The notes below the pieces were generated by a model, which was not told the origin of the DNA, did no database searches, and saw only the letters and a list, made by a program, of their open reading frames with translations. 20,304 bases of DNA, taken from Lentisphaerota bacterium (GTDB taxonomy: Bacteria > Verrucomicrobiota > Lentisphaeria > Oligosphaerales > Oligosphaeraceae). Location: positions 1-20,304 of the forward strand of contig JAAZKQ010000254.1 of assembly GCA_012799755.1 (NCBI GenBank). The letters run 5' to 3'. Of this stretch, positions 1 to 7,482 are shown in pieces (the stretch's first letter is position 1; each line of letters starts with the position of its first letter). Position numbers and translations under genes: made by a program.

Positions 1-540
1 CGGCGGCTCTTCGCCTGCCAGCACTCCGCACAAGGGCTGCAAACCCTCGCGCTGCCGCGAATCGCAATCCGAGCGCTCGTAGACGCCGCGGACGCCTGGC
101 TCGGCAGACAACAACTCGACAATGACAGCCTTCCAGCGCTCTGCACCGACGCTGCTGAACTGGCAGACATAGAAATCGCCATAGCGGTCAACCACGCAGC
201 CCGGCAAACCATCAGCCTCGCCGTGCACCAAACGCCAGGCGTTGCTCGTTGAGGCGACGCCTAGCTGCCGGCGATAGCGCCGGCACGCCTCCAAACGCCG
301 GCTGAAAAAATCGGCATCAATGGCCTCATCCGTGTTGAATGTCCATACCCGCACCCGTATTTGCGAAGCTGGCGAGTAGGCGCCCCAAGCCAAGCAGCGA
401 CCGTCCGCAGCACGAATTGCCACCGTATCCCCTGCAACCGGCTCACCGATTACCTGTGCCACCGCGCCTGAAAACACCCATGGATGTCGGCGTTGCAACG
501 AGCGCTCGCGCCGGGGCTGTAAAATGACGTCCTTATTCAT
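1..540 (-). CDS. rlmI: RlmI-type 23S rRNA (cytosine-C5) methyltransferase, N-terminal part (cut by window edge)
   Basis: This open frame of 180 codons begins at ATG 540 and continues off the left edge with no stop. The visible part matches the N-terminal PUA-like domain and linker of the RlmI/YccW family. It has RRHPWVFSGAV near residues 17-27, then LVHGEADGLPGCVVDRYGDF around residues 107-126, and VYERSD with REGL near the cut end. Family members methylate a cytosine in 23S rRNA using S-adenosylmethionine, and the Rossmann catalytic domain would lie beyond the window. An upstream ATG (550) runs into a stop after five codons, so 540 is the start. No strong Shine-Dalgarno site is visible. The gene is divergent from the WecA-like gene and looks functionally unrelated to the glycan locus. 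The family call is firm; exact base specificity cannot be told from this part. Confidence 0.85.
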   Translation of the reverse strand, partial: MNKDVILQPRRERSLQRRHPWVFSGAVAQVIGEPVAGDTVAIRAADGRCLAWGAYSPASQIRVRVWTFNTDEAIDADFFSRRLEACRRYRRQLGVASTSNAWRLVHGEADGLPGCVVDRYGDFYVCQFSSVGAERWKAVIVELLSAEPGVRGVYERSDCDSRQREGLQPLCGVLAGEEPP

Positions 541-707
541 GCAATCTCATCATTGCCATAAAGTGATATTCATGCAACTACCACGCATAGAAGTCACATG
601 CTGCTTGCAGAAAATGCTTTCCTTTAGGTGGTGATGCCTCATGCTGCGCCACGAGGCCGGCACTTCAAAAGCAGCGCTCAAAACCTGGCCAAATACCTGC
701 CTGGCTA

Positions 708-736
708 TTGATTCCTGCGTGAAAGCATATTATTGT
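708..736 (+). promoter_or_regulatory. Possible sigma-70-like promoter for the WecA-like gene
   Basis: TTGATT (708-713) and TATTGT (731-736) are separated by 17 bases and lie about 100 bases before the ATG at 837. Each hexamer matches the consensus at four of six positions. This is the best candidate in the 541-836 gap, which otherwise shows no gene, but it is weak. Confidence 0.25.
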
Positions 737-836
737 TAGTGCTTGCTTTTCGTCTCGCTACTTAGCTGGGAGCATTCCACCAAAACCAAGCGCCACGTTG
801 GCCTCCATATCGCCGATAGATAGACACAATACATAG

Positions 837-2708
837 ATGGTTAATCTACTCCACATTTGCTGGAAAATGCTGGCCCACTGGTCGGTTTTTTTGCTATTGC
901 CGACGCTGACCGTTATTCTGGCTGCGGCATTGACCAGGCTCTGTGTTTTCGCGCTGCCAAAGGTCGGCCTGGTCGCCAAAGTCACTGGCGGACGGCACAT
1001 TCATACGCGGGAAGTCGCCCTCGGCGGCGGCATTGCCATGATTGTAGCTTTCAGCATCGCGATTCTTTGCTCGACATTTCTAGCGCCCTCCCGTTTCTTG
1101 CCCATTGCCACACCTGAAGCCGCCAAACTCCTCATCCCCCTGCTGATCCTGCTGCCGACCGGCGTCATTGATGACCGCTGGGGCGTACCCGCAAAGATCA
1201 AGCTCGCGCTGCAAATGCTGGCAGCACTGCTCTGCTGGTCACTGGGCATCAGATTCACCAGCATTCTGGGCTTCCACTGCAACACCTTTTTCAGTCTCGT
1301 CATTACCGTATTCTGGATCGTCGCGATCATCAACGCCTTCAACCTGATAGACGGCGTTGATGGCCTTGCAGCCGGCGTCGCCGGCATTTCCGCCGTTTGC
1401 CTGGGCGGCATTCTCATGCTGAAAAATTCACACCCCCACGCTTTGGTAATGTTCTGTTTGGCGGCGTGCTGCCTGGGCTTCCTCCTCTACAACATGCATC
1501 CGGCACGGATATTCATGGGCGATACCGGCAGCATGTTCCTTGGCTACTCGCTAGGCGCCCTGGGCATCATCACCTGCACCAAGATTGCGACGGTATCCGC
1601 CATTGTCGTGCCTATCCTCGCCTGTGGCATTCCCCTCTTGGACACCGGCTTGGCTATCTGGCGACGCGTGACCTACAAGATGCTTCATCATGATGACCCC
1701 AATGTCGGCATCATGAGTGCCGACCGGCATCACTTGCACCATCGCCTGCTATCTTTCTTCGAGAACAATCAACCGCGGACAGTCCACGTCATCTACCTAC
1801 TGGCCACCGTGCTGGCCGCTGTGGCGGTGATCTGTACCTATCTGCCCAAGCACTTGCCTTGGCTGGCATTCTTCCTGGCGCTGATTGCCTTCAGCATGGT
1901 CGTACATCGTCTGGCGGTCATTGAGTTGTGGAACTCCTCCGAACTCATCTGCAGTCGCTTCTCGCTCTCCCGCACTGGGCTCATCTTAAACTTGATCCAC
2001 CCCCTATGGGACCTCGGGGTCATCGTTTTTGCTTTCTTGCTCAGTGCTAAACACAGCCATTTTTCCGGCCGCAACGATCTCTACATGCTTCTGCACTGGG
2101 TCACCCCGGTCTTCATCGCCATGCTTCTGTCACGCAACTACCATATTTTCTGGAATCACGCCAGCATTGAGGATTATTTTCACATCCTCATTTACCTGTC
2201 CGGCGGCTTCGCCAGTGCTTGGCTCATTGCCCAGATGCCAAGGGTTCCCCGCGGCAACGCAGACCTGTTCTTCACCGCGTACGCATTCACTGCCCTGGGC
2301 ATCCTGGGCGAAAGACTCTTCATTCCCTGGCTACGGTCGTCGTTGATTAAATACCGCCACCGCAATCACCTGGCTACCGACAATAGCGCTGGGGTGTTGG
2401 TATACGGCATTTGTCCAGCCGGCAGAACCTACATCCGCAAAAACATCAACAGCCGGGCCCGCAGCAGCAGTGAGCATATCATCGGCTTCCTTGATCGGGA
2501 TAAAACCTACACCCACGCCTACTGCGTAGGCTATAAGGTACTGGGCGATATCAACGCGTTGAAACAGATACACCGGCGCATGCCCGTCCAAAAACTGGCT
2601 ATATGCAAATTTGACCTCAGTGACGATGAAATGGAAAAGACGCGAGCTTTTTGCAAGGACCACAACATCATGATGGTCCGCTATACCTACCGGGAAGAGA
2701 CTCTCTGA
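837..2708 (+). CDS. WecA-like polyprenyl-phosphate sugar-1-phosphate transferase fused to a 4-TM plus CoA-binding-3-like module
   Basis: This is a 623-residue membrane protein. Residues about 15-340 are a MraY/WecA (glycosyltransferase 4) enzyme, which moves a sugar-1-phosphate from a UDP-sugar to undecaprenyl phosphate to start glycan synthesis. Visible motifs are IDDRWG (111-116), NAFNLIDGVDG (166-176), FMGDTGS (226-232) and the WecA-type DRHHLHHRL (296-304). Ordinary WecA proteins end near residue 350. Here about four more hydrophobic segments follow (roughly 385-403, 418-432, 447-466, 478-495). After them comes a soluble Rossmann-like tail with VLVYGICPAGR (520-530) and GFLDRDKT...GYKVLGD (550-571). 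That tail resembles the N-terminal module of WcaJ/WbpM-type proteins. The start at 837 lacks a clear Shine-Dalgarno site, and Met11 (867) is an alternative. The gene converges on the phosphatase gene. The transferase call is firm; the sugar and the role of the tail are unknown. Confidence 0.88.
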   Translation: MVNLLHICWKMLAHWSVFLLLPTLTVILAAALTRLCVFALPKVGLVAKVTGGRHIHTREVALGGGIAMIVAFSIAILCSTFLAPSRFLPIATPEAAKLLIPLLILLPTGVIDDRWGVPAKIKLALQMLAALLCWSLGIRFTSILGFHCNTFFSLVITVFWIVAIINAFNLIDGVDGLAAGVAGISAVCLGGILMLKNSHPHALVMFCLAACCLGFLLYNMHPARIFMGDTGSMFLGYSLGALGIITCTKIATVSAIVVPILACGIPLLDTGLAIWRRVTYKMLHHDDPNVGIMSADRHHLHHRLLSFFENNQPRTVHVIYLLATVLAAVAVICTYLPKHLPWLAFFLALIAFSMVVHRLAVIELWNSSELICSRFSLSRTGLILNLIHPLWDLGVIVFAFLLSAKHSHFSGRNDLYMLLHWVTPVFIAMLLSRNYHIFWNHASIEDYFHILIYLSGGFASAWLIAQMPRVPRGNADLFFTAYAFTALGILGERLFIPWLRSSLIKYRHRNHLATDNSAGVLVYGICPAGRTYIRKNINSRARSSSEHIIGFLDRDKTYTHAYCVGYKVLGDINALKQIHRRMPVQKLAICKFDLSDDEMEKTRAFCKDHNIMMVRYTYREETL

Positions 2709-2834
2709 GCATGACGCTTCCTTAGGTCTGACCAAAAAGATAGTAGCGACGGCGACGCCCTCAGTGCCCGCGCAACAAGTGCCGGCGTTCTCAGCACCAG
2801 CCTCTTCCCCTTCAACCGCCCTCAGCAAGCGCCG

Positions 2835-3572
2835 TCAGCGCTTCAGCCCCAGCAAGCGCGAGGGATTACCCACGCTCAACTGCTCCCAAACCCCCCCATC
2901 AAACCACTCGCAGATCACATCGCGAGCAGACGCCAGGTTGGGCGGTCGCCTATCCTTGGAATGCGCATCGCTGCCCAGCACAACCTGAGTCGGATTATGC
3001 GCTATGAGTCTCTGCGTCACCCGCTCGTTTCCCCACGGCCAAAGCCGCTTACGAACGTCCTCAGCGTTGATTTGCAAAGTCAAGCCCTTGTCCATCATTG
3101 CCACCAACAGTCCCTCTTGCCGACGAAAGTCCGGATGACGCTCTGGATGCGCCAAGATCAAATCAACGCCTTTGAGTTGCGCCTGGAAAAGCAGGCTGTC
3201 AACCATGGGCAAATCAAACATGGGAGGGCATTCAATCAGCAGGCATTTGCGCCCGGGATCATCAGACTGGAAGTTCATGAAGCACTCGGGATGGGCCAAG
3301 GCCCTATGCAAGGCCTTTTCATCCGCCCAGCATTCCATGCCCGGCAATAGTTCCAGAGCAATGCTATGCCGCTGCAATTCCTCCCGCAGTTCGCGTAGCG
3401 CGACATCGCGCGCGGCGGCCGTGACATTGAAGGGTGACGACAGACCATGCGGGGTCGCAACCATGATCGTGACGCCGCCGGCGACAGCCAGTTCTGCCAT
3501 CGCCAGCGCTTCCGCCATGTCTTTGGCGCCGTCATCCAGCCCCGGCAAGATATGGCTGTGCATATCAATCAT
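2835..3572 (-). CDS. CpsB/YwqE-type PHP-family protein-tyrosine phosphatase
   Basis: The 245-residue protein fits the usual length of metal-dependent tyrosine phosphatases of the PHP superfamily (CpsB of Streptococcus, YwqE of Bacillus). It shows the metal-binding series in order: MIDMHSHILPGLDDG at 1-15, ATPH at 39-42, GMEC with Glu80, AHPERHP at 141-147 and GSDAHS at 200-205. It ends with NPSRLLG (236-242), typical of the family. The reading frame is open further upstream, but ATG 3572 puts the HSH motif at the N-terminus and has AGGAG ten bases before it. It follows the polymerase gene by 55 bases on the same strand, so it is probably the last gene of the export operon. Its likely substrate is the tyrosine tail of the BY-kinase two genes upstream. 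A PHP phosphatase with a Wza-type exporter is less usual than the low-molecular-weight Wzb type. Confidence 0.9.
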   Translation of the reverse strand: MIDMHSHILPGLDDGAKDMAEALAMAELAVAGGVTIMVATPHGLSSPFNVTAAARDVALRELREELQRHSIALELLPGMECWADEKALHRALAHPECFMNFQSDDPGRKCLLIECPPMFDLPMVDSLLFQAQLKGVDLILAHPERHPDFRRQEGLLVAMMDKGLTLQINAEDVRKRLWPWGNERVTQRLIAHNPTQVVLGSDAHSKDRRPPNLASARDVICEWFDGGVWEQLSVGNPSRLLGLKR

Positions 3573-3627
3573 GGAAACAACACTCCTGTGAGAGCTCTTG
3601 GCTTGGGATCGGCGCAAGCTCCGACCC

Positions 3628-6600
3628 TCAGTCGCGCTGAAGCGCGAAAGCGAAAACGGGAACGCACGCTCGCGGGCTGCCACCGTACCGCCTCGCATGT
3701 CGCCGGTTCATGCTCCGCATGGTAATTTCACTGACAACCACCCCATCGGACCACATGTGCCCCCCGCTCTGCTGATATGCCAGCAACAACGGGCGGTAAC
3801 TGCGTTCCTGCAACCACAACTCGCCAACACGCCAACTGACCATCGGCCGCTCTTCGTGCAGAAAATTGTAATTGTCGCTGAAAATCCGCCCGCCATTGTT
3901 GTGGAAGCTGAGCAACACCGAGCGATCTTCGTCAATATCATCCAAGCAAAGCCAAGCGTGCGTTATCTCGGCGCTGCTATGCAGCTGCTGAACCTTCTCG
4001 GGCCAGGCGGAGTAGCCCAACAAACACAGATCATTGCCAAAATAATGACGGCTCGGCACTAGGCTCGCCACGAATGCCGACAGTTCATCGGCTTCGCCAT
4101 GCGGTGCCGGCAAAGCAGCCAAACGCTGCCGCAACCAGAGATTCTGTGAACTAACTTCCAAGCCCCGCCGATATGCAGCCGCCGCAGCCGCTACATCCCC
4201 AAGCAGTTCGTGCGCACGCCCCACATAAAGATCAAGTAAATGCCGCTGTATCCACGCCCGCTCCGAGTTCGCCGCATTCCACGCCGCCAAGGCGGCAAAC
4301 TCCTTCATGCACTCCGCCAATTGGCGTGTATTTATGGTCTGGCTACCCTCATTGATCCGAAGCTTGAGCGCTGCCTGCACAAAACGATATTTGTTGAATT
4401 CGCCCGGTTTTTCTATCGGAACCATTTGTTCCATCAACTCCAAGGCGCGAATCATCAATGCGTTGTCAATGGGCGCCTGCTCATAGACAAACAAGGCCAG
4501 AACCGCCGCCACGTCCTGCCAGCGCCCCAAACCCACATAGATTTCAGCCAACGCGAGACGCGTCTCGTAGGCAAAAGGCAACTCTCGGGCCAAATTTGAC
4601 AACGACGCCTCTGCCAGACGAACCTGCCCCTTCTTCCTCTGCATCTGGGCCCTGGCCAGCCCCCGGGCTTCTTTTGCCGCTATTTCTTGCCGATATCGCG
4701 TCCATGACTCGCTGTGCTCAGCCCAACGCCCGAGTACGGCGTACAACACCAACTGCTCTCCGGCTATCCACAGGCCCGTATCATCCCGTGACCGCTCCAG
4801 ATACTCCCGACGCTCACTGGGCGAAAGACGACGAATATCCCGCTCCGAAAGCTCAACACGATTCAAGGCGTCAACGTTGCTGAGGGGCTGGAGCGCCTCT
4901 TGATACAACTCCTTCTGCATGAAAAAACGGTACAGGGCACGCTGTGCGTAAAAATTGGCCGGCATCAACGCCATCAGCTGCGACGCCTGTGGATCAAGCT
5001 CCCAAAGATCAGCCAAAATATGTTTCGCTTGCCAAGGCACTAAGTTCAAGTATTCCTGGAACAAAACAATGGCCCGTGCCTTGTGCTGGGCTGCCAGGGC
5101 TTGCCGTTCAGGCCGGTAAGCCAGACGCTGGCTTGAGCGCACATAGGCTGACGCCACATCCCGCACCATCGGCGCATAATGCGGATAAGCAGCCAAGGCT
5201 TGCTCATAGGCAGTGGCTATCGTCTCTTCGTCGTATTTCTGAGCGCACCAGCCGGCATTCTCATGGATAACCGCATGAGCCTGGTGAAAACGCCCATCAA
5301 TCGGATAGCGCCGGCAAGCGGCGTGATTGGCGTCAATGGCCTGCTCTGAATAGTGATTGGCCATCACAATGCTCTCAGCGTCATCTTCCCAGGTCAAAAA
5401 GGCCAGATGATTCAAACAAATCGCCCGACGACGCAGCACCTCGCCGACGCCAGGTGTCAACTCAAGTATGCGCGAAGATAGTCCAACCAGGTGTCTGTAC
5501 TCGTTCTTCAGCAGGGGATAACGCTTTTCCCGTGCGCGCCCCTGGCGGGCCATGATCTCAATTATTTTCACGTGCAGCACACTGCCAACCACGCGACGAT
5601 GCACAGCCGGCAAGGCCAGCAACGACAAACAGGCGGCGAGAAGCAAAATCGCCCGCTGAGACCAAGGCACAGCCACCGCCGCCCCCTCCAACTCACTACG
5701 TCGGCGCGATGACGACGGCCTCCTCGGATAGGATCGTGAACAGGCCAAAACAAGCACCATCAACGCAGCATAAATCAGTCCGTTCGCCGGCGCCCGCAGG
5801 CTGTAATCAACCAGTTCGTGAATCATCCCCATGACCAAGGCGGCAAAAGCCCCAAAGCCGATCCAGCGCAGAATACTGTCTTCCTGCCGGCGCAAACGCC
5901 GGAATGACAGCAGCAAGAACAGCGCAAACAACGCATAAAGCGCCAAGGCTGTCGGCACTCCGACCTCAAGCATCAGTTCCAGCCAGTCGTTGTGCGCATT
6001 GTTCGGCAAGCTCATCGGCGTGTAGTCTGACTCGTATTGCGTCATGACTTGGGCGTAATTCCCCATGCCGATACCACTCAGCCAATAATCTCGAAGCATC
6101 GGCAAACTCTCGCGCCAAAGAACAAATCGCGTATCCTTGGTCACAATCTGATCGTTCACCAAGCGTTCGTAACGCTCTGACAAACGCGGCAAGGCTTCAG
6201 GCAGGGCAATAATCAACGCGCAAAGAACAACCCCGGCGGCCATCAACAGGTTCTGCCGAGAACCTCTTTGCCGGCTGCGCATATAACCATGTGGACGAAA
6301 AAGCCAGACGCAAACCAGCACCAGTGCCACCGGCACCGTCCCCATAAATGCCCCACGCGACAAACTGAAGACCTGTGAAACCTGCACAAAAAACCAAGCC
6401 ACCACCAGTGGAATGATCATCATCATGAAACGCTTGTGCGCCCGGTTGCTACTTTTCGCCAAGACTCGTTGCCGACTATGCATAGCCGCGAAGATGAGTC
6501 CCAACATGAGCAGAGCACCCATGCCCAGCATGAAACCAAAATGATTCCGGTTCAGAAATGCCCCAAAAAGAATATCGGGCTCAATATCGGCCTGCCAATA

Positions 6601-7314
6601 AAACAAGGCCTTGCCGGAAAAAAAGGGATAGTACGCCACCAGCGCTTGTACAACAACCGCAAGCGCAATGGCCAAGGCAGTGAAGACAACGTGAAAGTGA
6701 CTCCGGCAATAGCTGATCAGCAACACCATCAGCAAAAGCACGACCAATGCGTAGAGGCAGTAGCGTCGGGTCAGATCCGGGGCGATACTGAGCGATGGCA
6801 CGACGTCTGTCAGCCCAATAGCGTCAAGCCGCCGCCAATGCCCCAGCGCGCCCGGCGAGAGACCCTCAACCAACCGCGCATTGGGCCAGCACTGGATTGC
6901 GCCGGCAACAATGATGCCCAGAGGCAATGCGCAAAGCCAGTGGACGCGTAGCTGCGGCACCTGCCGCGAAGCCCCCAAGGCGCTGAGACCCCAACATAGA
7001 TAAAGACACAGACACCATGCAAGAGACACTGGCAAGGCCCAGAGCTCGCCTCCACCCATCGCCAAGGGCAGGAGTATCAAAAGCAGCAAAGCGCCCCAGA
7101 AAGGCACCTGCCGCAAGCCGCTTGACATCTGAACAGAAAGCTTCTCAAACTGACGCCGCAGACGCGAAGACAAGCTGCGTGAACGATGGCGACGACGCGA
7201 CGACCGGCGCCGGCGCGAAGACCTCGCACCAGAAGAGGCCGAACTCGCGTAGTCCTCGCGTGAAGCCTCCCTCTTCGCCTCCTGTTGTTCCGTAGGGGGA
7301 ACCGACATTGTCAC
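3628..7314 (-). CDS. O-antigen ligase/polymerase family membrane protein with TPR-like C-terminal half
   Basis: This 1228-residue protein is far longer than the usual 400-600 for Wzy/WaaL proteins. Residues 1-65 are a cytoplasmic tail very rich in Arg and Ser (basic block at 31-54). Residues about 70-525 are the polytopic O-antigen ligase domain, with GAFLNRNHFGFMLGM (251-265) and the large-loop signature NNAHNDWLELMLEVG (438-452, His441). A further hydrophobic segment lies at 555-570. Residues about 590-1065 are helical and TPR-like, with pairs such as AYEQALAAYPHYAP and AAYRRGLEVSSQNLWLRQRL. Residues 1080-1228 are a mixed, probably beta-rich end domain I do not recognise. The start is probably GTG 7314, which has GGGAGGG about nine bases upstream; ATG 7308 is the alternative. 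The family joins lipid-linked sugar repeats on the periplasmic side. Its place between chain-length kinase and phosphatase favours the polymerase (Wzy) role, but ligase cannot be excluded. Confidence 0.87.
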   Translation of the reverse strand: MTMSVPPTEQQEAKREASREDYASSASSGARSSRRRRSSRRRHRSRSLSSRLRRQFEKLSVQMSSGLRQVPFWGALLLLILLPLAMGGGELWALPVSLAWCLCLYLCWGLSALGASRQVPQLRVHWLCALPLGIIVAGAIQCWPNARLVEGLSPGALGHWRRLDAIGLTDVVPSLSIAPDLTRRYCLYALVVLLLMVLLISYCRSHFHVVFTALAIALAVVVQALVAYYPFFSGKALFYWQADIEPDILFGAFLNRNHFGFMLGMGALLMLGLIFAAMHSRQRVLAKSSNRAHKRFMMMIIPLVVAWFFVQVSQVFSLSRGAFMGTVPVALVLVCVWLFRPHGYMRSRQRGSRQNLLMAAGVVLCALIIALPEALPRLSERYERLVNDQIVTKDTRFVLWRESLPMLRDYWLSGIGMGNYAQVMTQYESDYTPMSLPNNAHNDWLELMLEVGVPTALALYALFALFLLLSFRRLRRQEDSILRWIGFGAFAALVMGMIHELVDYSLRAPANGLIYAALMVLVLACSRSYPRRPSSSRRRSELEGAAVAVPWSQRAILLLAACLSLLALPAVHRRVVGSVLHVKIIEIMARQGRAREKRYPLLKNEYRHLVGLSSRILELTPGVGEVLRRRAICLNHLAFLTWEDDAESIVMANHYSEQAIDANHAACRRYPIDGRFHQAHAVIHENAGWCAQKYDEETIATAYEQALAAYPHYAPMVRDVASAYVRSSQRLAYRPERQALAAQHKARAIVLFQEYLNLVPWQAKHILADLWELDPQASQLMALMPANFYAQRALYRFFMQKELYQEALQPLSNVDALNRVELSERDIRRLSPSERREYLERSRDDTGLWIAGEQLVLYAVLGRWAEHSESWTRYRQEIAAKEARGLARAQMQRKKGQVRLAEASLSNLARELPFAYETRLALAEIYVGLGRWQDVAAVLALFVYEQAPIDNALMIRALELMEQMVPIEKPGEFNKYRFVQAALKLRINEGSQTINTRQLAECMKEFAALAAWNAANSERAWIQRHLLDLYVGRAHELLGDVAAAAAAYRRGLEVSSQNLWLRQRLAALPAPHGEADELSAFVASLVPSRHYFGNDLCLLGYSAWPEKVQQLHSSAEITHAWLCLDDIDEDRSVLLSFHNNGGRIFSDNYNFLHEERPMVSWRVGELWLQERSYRPLLLAYQQSGGHMWSDGVVVSEITMRSMNRRHARRYGGSPRACVPVFAFALQRD

Positions 7315-7439
7315 CTACCCAACCCTCCCATTGTGCCCATTGCACGGAGTCGCTACAGTAGCAACAACACTCAAGCCAGCGCCACGCCGGTTTTGTGGAG
7401 CATATACGATCAGTCCCCAGCCAAGATAGAGGACTGCCG

Positions 7440-7479
7440 CTGTTCCTGGCGCTCGGAATGCCAAGCGCCAGGATAACAG
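7440..7479 (-). other. Intergenic stem-loop between BY-kinase and polymerase genes
   Basis: TCCTGGCGCT (7444-7453) and AGCGCCAGGA (7464-7473) form a perfect 10-bp stem with a 10-base loop. CTGTT/AACAG extends the stem across a two-base bulge. It begins four bases after the kinase stop codon, inside the 168-base gap before the next gene. No T-run follows on the minus strand, so it does not look like a standard intrinsic terminator. An mRNA-stabilising or partial-attenuation role is more likely. The remaining ~120 bases of the gap hold only the polymerase ribosome site. Confidence 0.7.
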
Positions 7480-7482
7480 CAA

